Assembly: GCA_017934745.1 (NCBI GenBank)
Contig: JAGBIY010000002.1
Location: 1 to 64,000 of the forward strand
Reading direction: 5' to 3'
Source of the DNA: Treponema sp.
GTDB taxonomy: Bacteria > Spirochaetota > Spirochaetia > Treponematales > Treponemataceae
DNA: 64,000 bases
Both the position numbers and the translations under genes were made by a program. The notes under the pieces are model-generated. The model ran no database searches. It was not told the DNA's origin and saw only the letters and a list, made by a program, of their open reading frames with translations. This document shows, piece after piece, positions 7,137-15,440 of the stretch (positions within the stretch are counted from its first letter, which is position 1; the number at the start of each line of letters is the position of its first letter).

Positions 7137-8183
7137 CTACTTTCTCAAATATTTAGTAGCACGACCATTTCCAATAGTTGTGATTATTCCGCTTTTTACC
7201 ATCTTTCCTAAAACCGCTTCCACAGTTGTAGGACTAATGTCTGGTAAAAGCTTACAAATCTCTGCCTTGGAAATTGGCAATAAGGAATTCAATACAGTGT
7301 TTTCAATCCTGCTTGTTTTGGTAATCTTATTTGAATTTACGACAGCAAATCTCTTATCAAGTTCCTGGTAACACACATACAAGGTGCTGAGAAAATTCTG
7401 CATGAAAGGGAAGTAATTATTTTTACTTTCATGCCATTCCTCTGAAGATTCTTTCAAAGCCTGATAGTACCAACCCTTGTTTTTATTAATCTGCTCCTCA
7501 AAGGAAATGTATTTACCAACATCAAAACCGCTCTTGTATAAGAGAAGCAAAGACAAAAGTCTGGACATCCTGCCGTTGCCGTCTCTAAAAGGGTGAATGC
7601 ATAAAAAATCCAGGATTACACATGGAATTAAAAGCAAAGCATTTATATTTGAATCAGAGGAGGCTTCCATAAAGGCAAGAAAAAGCTGTTCCATTGCGGA
7701 CTTGGTATCTTCTGCAGGAACTGGTGCGAAGCGGACTTTTTTGTTTCCCTGGGAATCAATTTCCAGAATTACATTGTCATCGGTTTTATACCGTCCGCCA
7801 TAGCTGTAATTTGTGCTAGAGAGCATGGTCCTGTGCAAAGACAAAACTGTGTTTTCATTAAACTGAATATCCTGATGGCCTGTATGGATTATATTGAGCG
7901 CATCACGGTAACCCAAAATCTCTTCTTCATTGTGATTAAGCGGCGCGCTGTTCTGCTGCACAATCTGAACAATCCGTTCGTCGGTAGTAACAATGCCTTC
8001 AATTTCATTCGATGATTTTACCGATTGAATTTTTGCAATTTTTTCCAGCTCTGTAAAAACCTTTTGAAAGTCATTTTTTCTGAACTGCGAAGCCGTTTTT
8101 AGTGATGAAATTGAAGCCGTTACATTCACAAGCCCAGAAGGCAACATTCCGTTATTTAAAAAAGAGTAATCAAATTTGTGCAT
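7137..8183 (-). CDS. Fic-family AMP-transferase with N-terminal inhibitory helix and wHTH
   Basis: A 348-residue Fic protein. The catalytic loop HPFRDGNGRMSR at 197-208 is complete (His197, Asp201, Gly-Asn-Gly-Arg). An N-terminal inhibitory motif SSNEIEG at 57-63 fits (S/T)xxxE(G/N), which marks class II Fic enzymes that are self-inhibited through Glu. The C-terminal 60 residues (from TRIENTVLNSLLP to KYLRK) look like a winged helix that could bind DNA. Fic enzymes transfer AMP to target hydroxyls and can act as toxins or regulators. Upstream lie four copies of a tatatgcagat element, probably an operator. No separate antitoxin gene is adjacent. Confidence 0.92.
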   Translation of the reverse strand: MHKFDYSFLNNGMLPSGLVNVTASISSLKTASQFRKNDFQKVFTELEKIAKIQSVKSSNEIEGIVTTDERIVQIVQQNSAPLNHNEEEILGYRDALNIIHTGHQDIQFNENTVLSLHRTMLSSTNYSYGGRYKTDDNVILEIDSQGNKKVRFAPVPAEDTKSAMEQLFLAFMEASSDSNINALLLIPCVILDFLCIHPFRDGNGRMSRLLSLLLLYKSGFDVGKYISFEEQINKNKGWYYQALKESSEEWHESKNNYFPFMQNFLSTLYVCYQELDKRFAVVNSNKITKTSRIENTVLNSLLPISKAEICKLLPDISPTTVEAVLGKMVKSGIITTIGNGRATKYLRK

Positions 8184-8192
8184 ATTGTATTC

Positions 8193-8270
8193 CTTATCTG
8201 CATATAAATTGTAAAGCTATATGCAGATAAGAACAAGCTATATGCAGATGAAGTTTTAAGTAATATGCAG
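8193..8270 (-). promoter_or_regulatory. Repeated operator-like sites upstream of fic
   Basis: A perfect 14-bp inverted repeat, cttatctgcatata (8193-8206) and tatatgcagataag (8218-8231), lies 10 bases before the fic start codon. Two further half-sites in the same orientation as the right arm follow: tatatgcagat (8239-8249) and aatatgcag (8262-8270). The spacing of the last three is about 21-22 bases, two helical turns. The fic C-terminal winged helix is a candidate binder. Confidence 0.65.
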
Positions 8271-8308
8271 AAAAAAAGCAGAAATTAAAAAGCCCAGCAG
8301 TGCGCCCA

Positions 8309-8337
8309 GCCTGTCAAAATGCGGAGACGCAAAAAAA
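8309..8337. repeat. 29-bp direct repeat, right copy
   Basis: Matches 6911-6939 at 28 of 29 positions. It is directly followed by the terminator stem of the minus-strand gene at 8394. Confidence 0.7.
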
Positions 8338-8362
8338 TCGGGAACGAGTTGCTTCGTTCCCG
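8331..8362 (-). terminator. Rho-independent terminator for the 11200-8394 transcript
   Basis: Read on the minus strand, cgggaacga-agcaac-tcgttcccg is followed by attttttt. It lies 32 bases after the stop codon of the secreted-protein gene. Confidence 0.75.
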
Positions 8363-8393
8363 TTGGCAAAAGCGATTTCAGGTGGGGACTGGT

Positions 8394-8810
8394 CTAGTCA
8401 ATTTTGTAACTCTTATGTTCTTGCCATTTACTGCCAGTCCACTTGTATTTTTTAACAATTGTTGGCCCTATACGGCTAGCGCTTGCTGATGTTTCTATAG
8501 TTCCGTCACCTTTGATTTCCAAACCATAAAAAAATGTATCGCCATCAACCTCTGCTTTTTCAAATTTTTGGGTTTTCGGGTTGTACATATACAAGCTATA
8601 ACACATCCCCATGCTTCCGCTGTACTCTGGAAGATATTCCACAATGTCAGGATATCCGTCGTTATTTGCGTCTTTCAACGAATACTTGCTTTCAACCTCA
8701 TCCTCTCCCAAGGTCTTAAACTCTCCGTTCCCTCCAGGAACTGTCAGTGTGTCAGAAAAACTCGGTGCCAATGCGAGTGCCATGACAGCCATCATCAATA
8801 GTTTTTTCAT
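8394..8810 (-). CDS. Small secreted protein with EF-hand-like loop
   Basis: A 138-residue protein starting MKKLLMMAVMALALAPSFS, a signal peptide of about 19 residues. The segment DANNDGYPD resembles a calcium-binding EF-hand or FG-GAP loop, and VEYLPEYSGS..YSLYMYNP plus YKWTGSKWQEHKSY suggest a beta-sheet domain of the kind seen in uncharacterised periplasmic proteins. aaggag lies just upstream of the ATG. It follows the large BspA-like gene by 32 bases on the same strand and shares its terminator, so they are likely one operon. Function unknown. Confidence 0.7.
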   Translation of the reverse strand: MKKLLMMAVMALALAPSFSDTLTVPGGNGEFKTLGEDEVESKYSLKDANNDGYPDIVEYLPEYSGSMGMCYSLYMYNPKTQKFEKAEVDGDTFFYGLEIKGDGTIETSASASRIGPTIVKKYKWTGSKWQEHKSYKID

Positions 8811-8842
8811 GAAAACTCCTTGTTTATTTGTTTTTTCAAAAT

Positions 8843-11200
8843 CTACTTTTTACCGTAGATGATTTTTGCCTTCAAAATCGGCTTGTTGTATTTACTATAG
8901 TTGTCAATTTCGATTTTTTTCCAGTCATTCTTGCTTCCGGCATAGTATACGGTTTTGAGCGATGTGCAGCCATAGAACGCAGAGGAGCCGATAGACGTAA
9001 CGCTGCTTGGAATTGTTATGCTCGTGAGCGATGTGCAGTCCCTGAACGCAGAGTAGTCGATAGACGTAACGCTGCTTGGGATAGTTACGCTCGTGAGCGA
9101 TGTGCAGTAATTGAACGCAAGGTCGCCGATAGACGTAACACCATTCGGTATTACGATATCTGTTATGCTCTCATACCAGTTTTTGTTGACATCACCGTCA
9201 GAACAATGTACGATGACATCTTTGCCAACCCTGTAAAGTGCCATCCAATGAGCCTTTGTGCCGGTAAAGTGAATTTCTTTGAGCGATGAGCAGCCTCTGA
9301 ACGCATCGCCGCCGATAGACGTAACGCTGCTTGGGATAATTACGCTTGTGAGCGATGTGCAATCTTCGAACGCATCGTCGCCGATAGACGTAACGCTGCT
9401 TGGGATAATTACGCTTGTGAGCGATGTGCAATCTTCGAACGCATCGTCGCCGATAGACGTAACGCTGCTTGGAATGGTTACGCTGGTTAGCGATTTGTTG
9501 CCTTTAAAGGCACTGACGATAAGTTCGCCGTTCTTTATTTTGCTAGCAAGCAATTCTTCTGTAGCTCTCTTTTCAGCTGCAAGTCTGGCTTCTTCAGCGG
9601 CAATACGCTCTTCTTCGGCTTTTCTTTCTGCTGCAAGTCTAGCCTCTTCAGCTGCAATACGTTCTTCTTCGGCTTTCTTAGCGGCGGCTCGTATTTCATC
9701 AGGTATTGTAGTGCTGTAGATACAGTATTCCTCGGTAGCACGATTATAGCCGAAATTAAATTCAGCGTTATACATTTTGTTCATAAGTTCAAAGAAATCA
9801 TCGGATTTGAATTCTTCTTTGCCAAAACGAATTGTTGTTTCAACACTGATGTTTGCAGGAACGTCCCCTGCATAACCAAGTTTTTGAACAAGTTCATTTT
9901 TTCCTGTCAGAGGTAGTACAAATACTTCACCGTCTACAGTATCTTCACTGAAAAAATAGCCGTAATAGTTTCTTTGGTTACAATTTCTTGAAATTTTCTG
10001 AATATTTTTATCCATTCTGTAGTTGTTGCACAACCCTTTTGCAAAAGGTGCAGCTTCGTATTCAACAAGTGCATCTGTATGATTTCCCTTGCGGTACATA
10101 TTGATTACAGGTCCATTTGTATACTTGACACTATCGAATGTAGCTTTTTCATAACTACCTCCAGAGACTGGCTTTTTCATCTCAGCACTTGCATTTTTTG
10201 ATTTTATAACAATACTTTCGACTTTATAGCTCCATTCACCGCTATCTAAGATTTTCATATCATCTGAGGAAATACCTGAAATCTCAAAAGTCAAAGTGCC
10301 ACTAGAATCATTTGAACCAATTATGCGTCCGTTTTTGTCTAAAATTTTAATTTTTATCTCTCGGTTTGACAAGCTTGTATCTGGTGCTTTTATTGCCCTT
10401 TCATTGTTCCATGCCGCAACATAGTATGCCTTGCGCTCGTATGGCGGAAAATTAACCAGCTCCTCATCATCATAGTAGCTATAACTATAGCTTGAGCCCC
10501 CACCAACAACTGTATATTTATACAACTCTTTTAAGCTGCGAGTTAAAACCTCGTATTTTCTACCTGTTTTCGACTCAAATGCTTTGTCATTGTACGCACT
10601 GATGAATTTTACAACAGGTATTGTCTTAGAGTCTTTGAACATGCTTACAGCCGGCCATTGTGCTGGAATGTCATCCCAATCATCCCTGTGAGCTATTCTG
10701 AATGAATATCTAATACACTCCCATATTGTTGAAAACTTTGGTGTAAATGCTAATGTCCCCTTAAATTCATATGTCATGGTGCGGTTTTTCATGTCTGCCT
10801 CACCTTTTTCGCATTCAACATCAGGAACATAATAGATTTCGTCTGAGTGTTCGTTCCAATAGACTTCAAATTCCTTGCAAACGTTTATCCAGCCGTCATA
10901 GCGCGAAAAGATATCGTATTCGCCAGGTCCCGGGTTTCCAAGTGTGTCATTGCCTTCAAAACCGCCCTTTTTTTCGAAGCCAGCTACAATACGCTTATAT
11001 CCGTCGTTGGCCTCCTTTGCACCCTGCGGGTATTCCAGAATTGCGTCCCAGTAAGTGCCCATCGCATATACCCACTGTTTCTTTGCTTCATAATCCTTGC
11101 CTTTTGCAAGAAGCTCATTGTACTTTGCTTCATCTGCAAAAGCAGCCCCCGCCGCGGCAAGCAGCACCGCCGCCGCGACAAAAAGTTTTGTCAGTTTCAT
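8843..11200 (-). CDS. BspA/TpLRR leucine-rich repeat surface protein
   Basis: A 785-residue exported protein; the start MKLTKLFVAAAVLLAAAGAAFA follows aggag, giving a signal peptide of about 22 residues (the frame remains open 14 codons further). Residues 25-90 look TPR-like (YNELLAKGKDYEAKKQWVYAMGTYWDAI). Around 510-565 is an Ala/Glu/Arg coiled coil (EEERIAAEEARLAAE repeated). From about 570 to the end come BspA-type 23-residue leucine-rich repeats (LTSVTIPSSVTSIGDDAF-EDCTS), interrupted by one non-canonical unit. Such proteins in treponemes and oral anaerobes bind host proteins and other bacteria. DNA of the central repeats is nearly identical unit to unit, so repeat number may change by recombination. 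Confidence 0.9.
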   Translation of the reverse strand: MKLTKLFVAAAVLLAAAGAAFADEAKYNELLAKGKDYEAKKQWVYAMGTYWDAILEYPQGAKEANDGYKRIVAGFEKKGGFEGNDTLGNPGPGEYDIFSRYDGWINVCKEFEVYWNEHSDEIYYVPDVECEKGEADMKNRTMTYEFKGTLAFTPKFSTIWECIRYSFRIAHRDDWDDIPAQWPAVSMFKDSKTIPVVKFISAYNDKAFESKTGRKYEVLTRSLKELYKYTVVGGGSSYSYSYYDDEELVNFPPYERKAYYVAAWNNERAIKAPDTSLSNREIKIKILDKNGRIIGSNDSSGTLTFEISGISSDDMKILDSGEWSYKVESIVIKSKNASAEMKKPVSGGSYEKATFDSVKYTNGPVINMYRKGNHTDALVEYEAAPFAKGLCNNYRMDKNIQKISRNCNQRNYYGYFFSEDTVDGEVFVLPLTGKNELVQKLGYAGDVPANISVETTIRFGKEEFKSDDFFELMNKMYNAEFNFGYNRATEEYCIYSTTIPDEIRAAAKKAEEERIAAEEARLAAERKAEEERIAAEEARLAAEKRATEELLASKIKNGELIVSAFKGNKSLTSVTIPSSVTSIGDDAFEDCTSLTSVIIPSSVTSIGDDAFEDCTSLTSVIIPSSVTSIGGDAFRGCSSLKEIHFTGTKAHWMALYRVGKDVIVHCSDGDVNKNWYESITDIVIPNGVTSIGDLAFNYCTSLTSVTIPSSVTSIDYSAFRDCTSLTSITIPSSVTSIGSSAFYGCTSLKTVYYAGSKNDWKKIEIDNYSKYNKPILKAKIIYGKK
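8960..9480 (-). repeat. 69-bp tandem repeats within the BspA-like gene
   Basis: Units encode one 23-residue leucine-rich repeat each. The units beginning at 9311 and 9380 are identical over 69 bases; units at about 8980, 9049 and 9449 are close variants. High DNA identity between neighbours points to recent duplication. Confidence 0.85.
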
Positions 11201-11276
11201 TTTATTTTTTCTCCTGATTAATTTTTGTTGCTGAATTTTCAACTCGCTGGAAGTTTGAACTTTTTGACAGAATACA

Positions 11277-11309
11277 AAAGAAGCTCACAAAAGATATGCG
11301 AGCTTCTTT
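11277..11309. terminator. Stem-loop between BspA-like and DUF4365-like genes
   Basis: Arms aaagaagctc and gagcttcttt (10 bp, 13-nt loop). The next gene upstream on the minus strand ends at 11383, so this is its probable terminator, although the T run is short. Confidence 0.5.
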
Positions 11310-11382
11310 GATGATAGGTGCGCTACTTTTTTTCAAAAAATTTTACAATGGCCAATTTTCATCATTTTCTCCCTTTGTTTTT

Positions 11383-11874
11383 TTACATGTTATTTATTAT
11401 TTTGAAAAATTCCTCTGAATTTTCTAGGAAATTATTTTCTTTAGGTATGTGCGCAGTATGTTTGGTGATAGTCCTGTCAAGTTCCGTTTCAAAATTCTCT
11501 CCGAATGCCTTTCTCAAATCGCAGAAATAGAAATTGTCCCTGTCCGTAGTTGAACTGTATATCAAAATTACTGGAACGGTGTTTTTGTCGCGTGCGTATT
11601 CAAGAGTCGTATGATTTACTTCCACGCTTATTTCAGGTCGGGATCTCAGTGTTTTTATAGGTGAGCCTGTTCCTTTCAGCTGGACGAATGCTGTTCTTCC
11701 TGTCGGCATCTGTTTTTTTGAAGTAAGCTTAATCAGTTCTACTTGTCCGTCGGTTCCTATGTCGTCGTCGGACATTTCCCTGAATATTGCTCTTCCAGTG
11801 CGGTTTACTATCGAGCGAACAATATCCGTCGTGACTCTGGAGATGTACTTTGCGTTTGAAAAAGCGTTTTCCAT
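11383..11874 (-). CDS. DUF4365-like protein with PD-(D/E)XK-type residues
   Basis: A 163-residue cytoplasmic protein. The order IGTDGQVELI (Asp42, Glu46), FVQLKGT (Gln65, Lys67), then LEYARDKNTVPVILIY and YFCDLRKAF matches DUF4365, a family with a restriction-endonuclease-like core in which Asp, Glu and Gln-x-Lys line the active site. Full length for the family. Roles proposed for such proteins include nucleic-acid cleavage in defence or mobile-element functions; I do not assign one here. It lies alone between the repeat-protein operon and a palindrome-rich gap. Confidence 0.7.
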   Translation of the reverse strand: MENAFSNAKYISRVTTDIVRSIVNRTGRAIFREMSDDDIGTDGQVELIKLTSKKQMPTGRTAFVQLKGTGSPIKTLRSRPEISVEVNHTTLEYARDKNTVPVILIYSSTTDRDNFYFCDLRKAFGENFETELDRTITKHTAHIPKENNFLENSEEFFKIINNM

Positions 11875-11904
11875 AGCTGAAATGCTCCGTACTTTTTTTC
11901 TCTT

Positions 11905-12124
11905 CTAATCCGATTTTCGAGCGAAGCGCAGAAAATCGGATTAGTGCAGTCTAGTCAACTGCACTAATGGTATACCATTAGTGCGCGCCGCGGGCGCGCG
12001 CTTGCCGTTGTGCAATTGTGTCCTAAGCATTTGTGCAGTGGAGGCAAGCGAACGCTGCCGATGTCTTTTTGGGTGTAGTAATTTGTCGGTTGGCTGCAGC
12101 GTCGCAATGCAGCTTCGCTGCATT
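11905..12124. repeat. Cluster of overlapping palindromes in a 357-bp gene-free gap
   Basis: Four stems occur in sequence: a 14-bp stem with 12-nt loop (11905-11944); a 10-bp stem ttagtgcagt/actgcactaa (11941-11967); a perfect 24-bp palindrome centred on ggtatacc (11961-11984); and gcgcgcc-gcg-ggcgcgc (11983-11999). Adjacent stems share arms, so they are mutually exclusive foldings. A further aatgcagc-ttc-gctgcatt hairpin is at 12106-12124. No gene is visible in the gap; the region may be a repetitive extragenic palindrome or recombination site. Confidence 0.7.
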
Positions 12125-12231
12125 CGCATTGGTGTGTACCTACACTGGTGGACGGGTGAGCAAATTCGTTGTGGGATGGGAAAATTGGCAAATCGATTCA
12201 TAAAAATGATAGAATCCTTTCGAGGTGCTTT

Positions 12232-13056
12232 ATGGACGAACTTAAAGACAAGAACGGGCTTACCGAAAAAGAATTCCTTGCGCGGTACAGCGACAAAGGG
12301 TACGACAAGCCGTCGGTCACGGCGGACATTCTGGTGCTCGGCTCCAACTCGGATTTTTCGGGGTTCAGGATTCTTCTCGTGAAGAGGAGCGGGCATCCGT
12401 TCCTCGGCTCGTGGGCGCTTCCCGGCGGGTTCATAAAAAAAGACGAGACGGCGTACCAGGCGGCGGCGAGGGAGCTTTCGGAGGAGACTGGGCTTCAAAA
12501 CGTGTATCTCGAACAAATCTACACGTTCACGAACCCCCGTCGCGACCCCAGGACGCGCGTCATGAGCATCGCCTATCTCGCGCTCGTCTGCGGCTTTGAG
12601 GATGTGGCGGGAAGCGACGACGCAGCGGATGCCGCGTGGTTCGACATGACCGTGAACGAAAGCGGAATCAGGATTTTCTCGGCCGAGCGAGGTGTGGAAA
12701 TCTTCTATGGAATCGAGCGGGGAATCTTTCAGAACGGAAAAATCCGCTACGAAAACTGGGTCGCGAAAAGTTCTGGTGGCGAAAAACTCGCGTTCGACCA
12801 CATCGAAATCGTAATCGAATCCCTCCTCAAACTGAAATCGAACTTCTACAACTCCGACCTCGCGTTCAACATGATTGGCGACTTCTTCACGCTTCCGGAT
12901 TTGCAGTCGCTCTACGAGCTTGTCCTCGGAAAAAAACTCTACAAGACGAATTTCCGCGCGATGGTCGCTGACAAAATCCGGGCGACCGGCGAAAAGCGCA
13001 AATCCATGACGAGCGGAAAAATGTCGGCGGAGTATGTCTACAATCCTCAGCAATAG
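12232..13056 (+). CDS. NrtR-like Nudix protein (Nudix plus C-terminal winged helix)
   Basis: A 274-residue protein; ATG 12232 follows gaggtg. The Nudix box (GX5EX7REUXEEXGU) is intact at residues 65-88 (GGF...E72...RELSEETGL). The C-terminal 100 residues (SNFYNSDLAFNMIGDFFTLPDLQSLYELVLGKKLYKTNFRAMVADKI) match the winged-helix domain of NrtR and related proteins, which sense ADP-ribose or related nucleotides and repress NAD-metabolism genes. With a complete Nudix box the protein may keep ADP-ribose pyrophosphatase activity. The following two genes encode an SPFH protein and an NAD-kinase-like protein, so the context supports an NAD(P)-linked role. Confidence 0.85.
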   Translation: MDELKDKNGLTEKEFLARYSDKGYDKPSVTADILVLGSNSDFSGFRILLVKRSGHPFLGSWALPGGFIKKDETAYQAAARELSEETGLQNVYLEQIYTFTNPRRDPRTRVMSIAYLALVCGFEDVAGSDDAADAAWFDMTVNESGIRIFSAERGVEIFYGIERGIFQNGKIRYENWVAKSSGGEKLAFDHIEIVIESLLKLKSNFYNSDLAFNMIGDFFTLPDLQSLYELVLGKKLYKTNFRAMVADKIRATGEKRKSMTSGKMSAEYVYNPQQ

Positions 13057-13108
13057 AATTAATCGGTCATTGAGCGAAGTCGAAATGTTATAATTTCCAA
13101 AAAATTAG

Positions 13109-13170
13109 TTGACAAAGTAGTAATCTGCTACTAATATTCAGTTATTAAAAAGTAGTAAAAAAACTACTTT
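13109..13170 (+). promoter_or_regulatory. Promoter with AGTAG dyads upstream of the SPFH gene
   Basis: TTGACA (13109-13114) and TAATAT (13132-13137) are 17 bases apart. The spacer and -10 overlap a dyad agtag-taatctg-ctact (13116-13132), and a second dyad aaagtagt-N6-actacttt (13149-13170) sits in the leader just before the ribosome site. The repeated agtagta half-site suggests a dedicated repressor; the adjacent NrtR-like protein is one candidate. Confidence 0.65.
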
Positions 13171-13191
13171 ATGCGTCAAAAGGAGGAAATT

Positions 13192-14358
13192 ATGAGGTTC
13201 AAGAAATTCAATCCGAACGAGTATGTCATGGTCGTCAAGAAAGGTCAGGTCGTGAAAGAGGGGCTTGGGCTTTCGGTGCTGTTCAACGAGCTTTCCACGA
13301 GCATCATGGTCGTTCCGTCTACGGCGTTCGACGGCGAATTCGCGTTCGACGACCTTGTGACGAGCGACTACCAGAGCGTCTGCGTCCAGGGCGTGACGAC
13401 TTTCATGATTACCGACTACGAAAAGGCCGCCAAGATGCTCGACTTCGCCTACAATCCGCAAATCAAGATGGGCGACAAGATTTCGGATGCCGTGGAATCG
13501 CTTGAAAGCCGCATAAACAACATCATCAAGGCGATTGTCATACGCGAGGTGAGCCGGAAGGACGTGCGCGCGGTTCTCCGCATTTCCGACGAGATGTCGA
13601 AGGCGATTCTCGAAAGCCTTGCCGGCGACGACTCAATCGGGAAGCTCGGGGTGAGCGTCGTCTCGGTCAACATCCTTGGAATCACGCCGCGCCCTGAGAC
13701 ACGGAAGGCGTTGGAGGCGGCCGCGCGGGAGCAAATCCTCAAGGAGCAGGACGACGCGATTTACAAGAGGCGTAACGCCGCGATTGAGCAGGAGAGAATC
13801 ATCAAGGAGAACGAAATCAACACGGAAATCGCCGTCGCCGAGAAGGAGAAGGAAAAGGAAGAGAAAGAGCAGGAGATGAAGCAGTACGTCCAGAAGTGCG
13901 AGCTCGACATGCGGATGGAAGCGGAGGAGAGGGAGCAGCAGATGAAGCTCCGGGCGATGCAGGCGGAACTTTCGATGGAGAGCGAGCGGCAGGAGAAGGA
14001 GTACGCGCTCCGGGAGATGGCGGTCCAGAAGAAGATTCAGATTGACAATCAGGACATGGCCGGAAAGATTGAGCTTGAGAAGATGAACAAGGAATTCACC
14101 GAGCTTTCGGCCGCGAACGAGAAGACGAAGGCGGACATCAAGGCGTATGCGGCGGGGGCTCTCGTCAAGGCGTACAACAACATCAACCCGGCTATTCTTG
14201 AGTCTTGCGCGATGGCGCAGATGGAGCCGGGCGCGCTCATGGCGAAGGCGTTCATGAACATCGGGGAGAACGCGGAGAAAATCGGAAGCCTGAACATGAC
14301 GCCGGACTTGCTCCAGTCGATTGTTGGCGCGATGAATCCGAGCCAGTGCGGAAAATGA
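13192..14358 (+). CDS. SPFH/band-7 domain protein
   Basis: A 388-residue protein with ATG 13192 behind aaggagg. Residues about 1-185 form an SPFH domain (FNPNEYVMVVKKGQVVKEGLGLSVLFN...VTTFMITDYEKAAKMLDF...RVL...LGVSVVSVNILGITPRPETRKALEAAAREQILKEQDDAI), without an obvious N-terminal membrane helix. Residues about 190-320 form a long Glu/Lys coiled coil. The C-terminus is Ala/Met/Asn-rich. SPFH proteins build oligomeric rings or cages on membranes; cytoplasmic versions occur in conserved operons with nucleotide enzymes. The next gene begins 11 bases after the stop, so it is almost certainly co-translated. Confidence 0.88.
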   Translation: MRFKKFNPNEYVMVVKKGQVVKEGLGLSVLFNELSTSIMVVPSTAFDGEFAFDDLVTSDYQSVCVQGVTTFMITDYEKAAKMLDFAYNPQIKMGDKISDAVESLESRINNIIKAIVIREVSRKDVRAVLRISDEMSKAILESLAGDDSIGKLGVSVVSVNILGITPRPETRKALEAAAREQILKEQDDAIYKRRNAAIEQERIIKENEINTEIAVAEKEKEKEEKEQEMKQYVQKCELDMRMEAEEREQQMKLRAMQAELSMESERQEKEYALREMAVQKKIQIDNQDMAGKIELEKMNKEFTELSAANEKTKADIKAYAAGALVKAYNNINPAILESCAMAQMEPGALMAKAFMNIGENAEKIGSLNMTPDLLQSIVGAMNPSQCGK

Positions 14359-14368
14359 GGAGGCGGAC

Positions 14369-15298
14369 ATGGACAGGGGACTGAACAAAGTCGTTCTCGT
14401 AAAGAGGCGGACGAGATATGAGGAGCTGAAAAAACGCTACAACACTGTGGAGCAGGCCAGGTTCTACATCGAGCATCTCGGCGCGGACTTCTCGGACTAC
14501 GAGAGGGAGGATGCCGCGTACAATTCCGCGCTTGAGACTGTGCGTGCCCTTGTCCGTCCGCTCGCGCGGCTGCAGGAAATCGACAGGGAATATCTTCCGA
14601 ACATGATTTTCGGCGCGGACGACATCGTGGTCGCGCTTGGGCAGGACGGGCTTGTCGCCAACGTGATGAAGTACCTTTCAGGCCAGCCGCTCATCGGCGT
14701 GAACCCGGATTCGGCGCGGTTCGACGGCGTTCTCCTTCCGTTCGAGGCTGGCGATTTGGAAAAGCTCCTTCCAAAAGTGATAAAAGGCTCGTTCAGCATG
14801 AAAAACGTGGCGATGGGCAAGGCGGAATCGAAGGACGGGCAGGTTCTCTACGCGGTGAACGATTTCTTCGTGGGAGTCGGGAACCACAGTTCCGCGCGCT
14901 ACCTCATAAGGCACGGAAAACTTGAGGAGAATCAGTCGTCGTCGGGAATCATAATCTCCACGGGATTCGGAATGACGGGCTGGCACAAATCGGTCATGGC
15001 GGAATTCCGGGGACTTGCGCGCGCGTTCAATCTTTCTCCAATCCGGGAGCCGTCGTACGAATGGGACAGGAGGGAGCTTACGTTCCAGGTGCGCGAGCCG
15101 TACCCGAGCCGCTTCACGCAGGCGGAGCTTGTCTACGGCAAAGTAACGGACGGGGAGAGCCTTGTCCTCACCTCCAGCATGAGCGAGAACGGTGTCGTCT
15201 TCTCCGACGGCATTTTCGAGGACGCGATAGAATTCAACGCCGGCATGGAAATCCGCATTTCCGTGGCCGAGCAGACCGGAAAACTCGTCACGGGGTGA
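14369..15298 (+). CDS. NAD-kinase-like protein with altered GGDG motif
   Basis: A 309-residue protein with gaggag upstream. The central part follows the NAD kinase/diacylglycerol kinase fold: FGADDIVVALGQDGLVANVMKYLSGQPLIGVNPD at 81-114, where canonical NAD kinases have GGDG in place of GQDG; then SGIIISTGFGMTGW near 208, corresponding to the conserved STPTGSTAY-type segment. Both key regions are altered, so it may bind NAD(H) or another nucleotide without normal kinase activity, or use a different substrate. It sits behind the SPFH gene and downstream of the NrtR-like gene, forming an NAD-themed three-gene group. Confidence 0.75.
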   Translation: MDRGLNKVVLVKRRTRYEELKKRYNTVEQARFYIEHLGADFSDYEREDAAYNSALETVRALVRPLARLQEIDREYLPNMIFGADDIVVALGQDGLVANVMKYLSGQPLIGVNPDSARFDGVLLPFEAGDLEKLLPKVIKGSFSMKNVAMGKAESKDGQVLYAVNDFFVGVGNHSSARYLIRHGKLEENQSSSGIIISTGFGMTGWHKSVMAEFRGLARAFNLSPIREPSYEWDRRELTFQVREPYPSRFTQAELVYGKVTDGESLVLTSSMSENGVVFSDGIFEDAIEFNAGMEIRISVAEQTGKLVTG

Positions 15299-15440
15299 GG
15301 GGCGTTCGATGTCGTATCTAAAAGAAAAAATACAGCAAAGTCGGGGTGGCGGTTAGCCTTTCTGGCTCTAGGGCGGGTTTGACAAGCGGTGAATCATGGA
15401 TATAGACTTAAAACTAAAACGAAACTTGAGGGATTGAACC

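Noticed and set aside
11941..13053. Long minus-strand open frame opposite the NrtR-like Nudix gene
   Set aside because: It is a mirror of a GC-rich coding region with an intact Nudix box on the plus strand; the translated minus frame is Arg/His-rich and has no family features.
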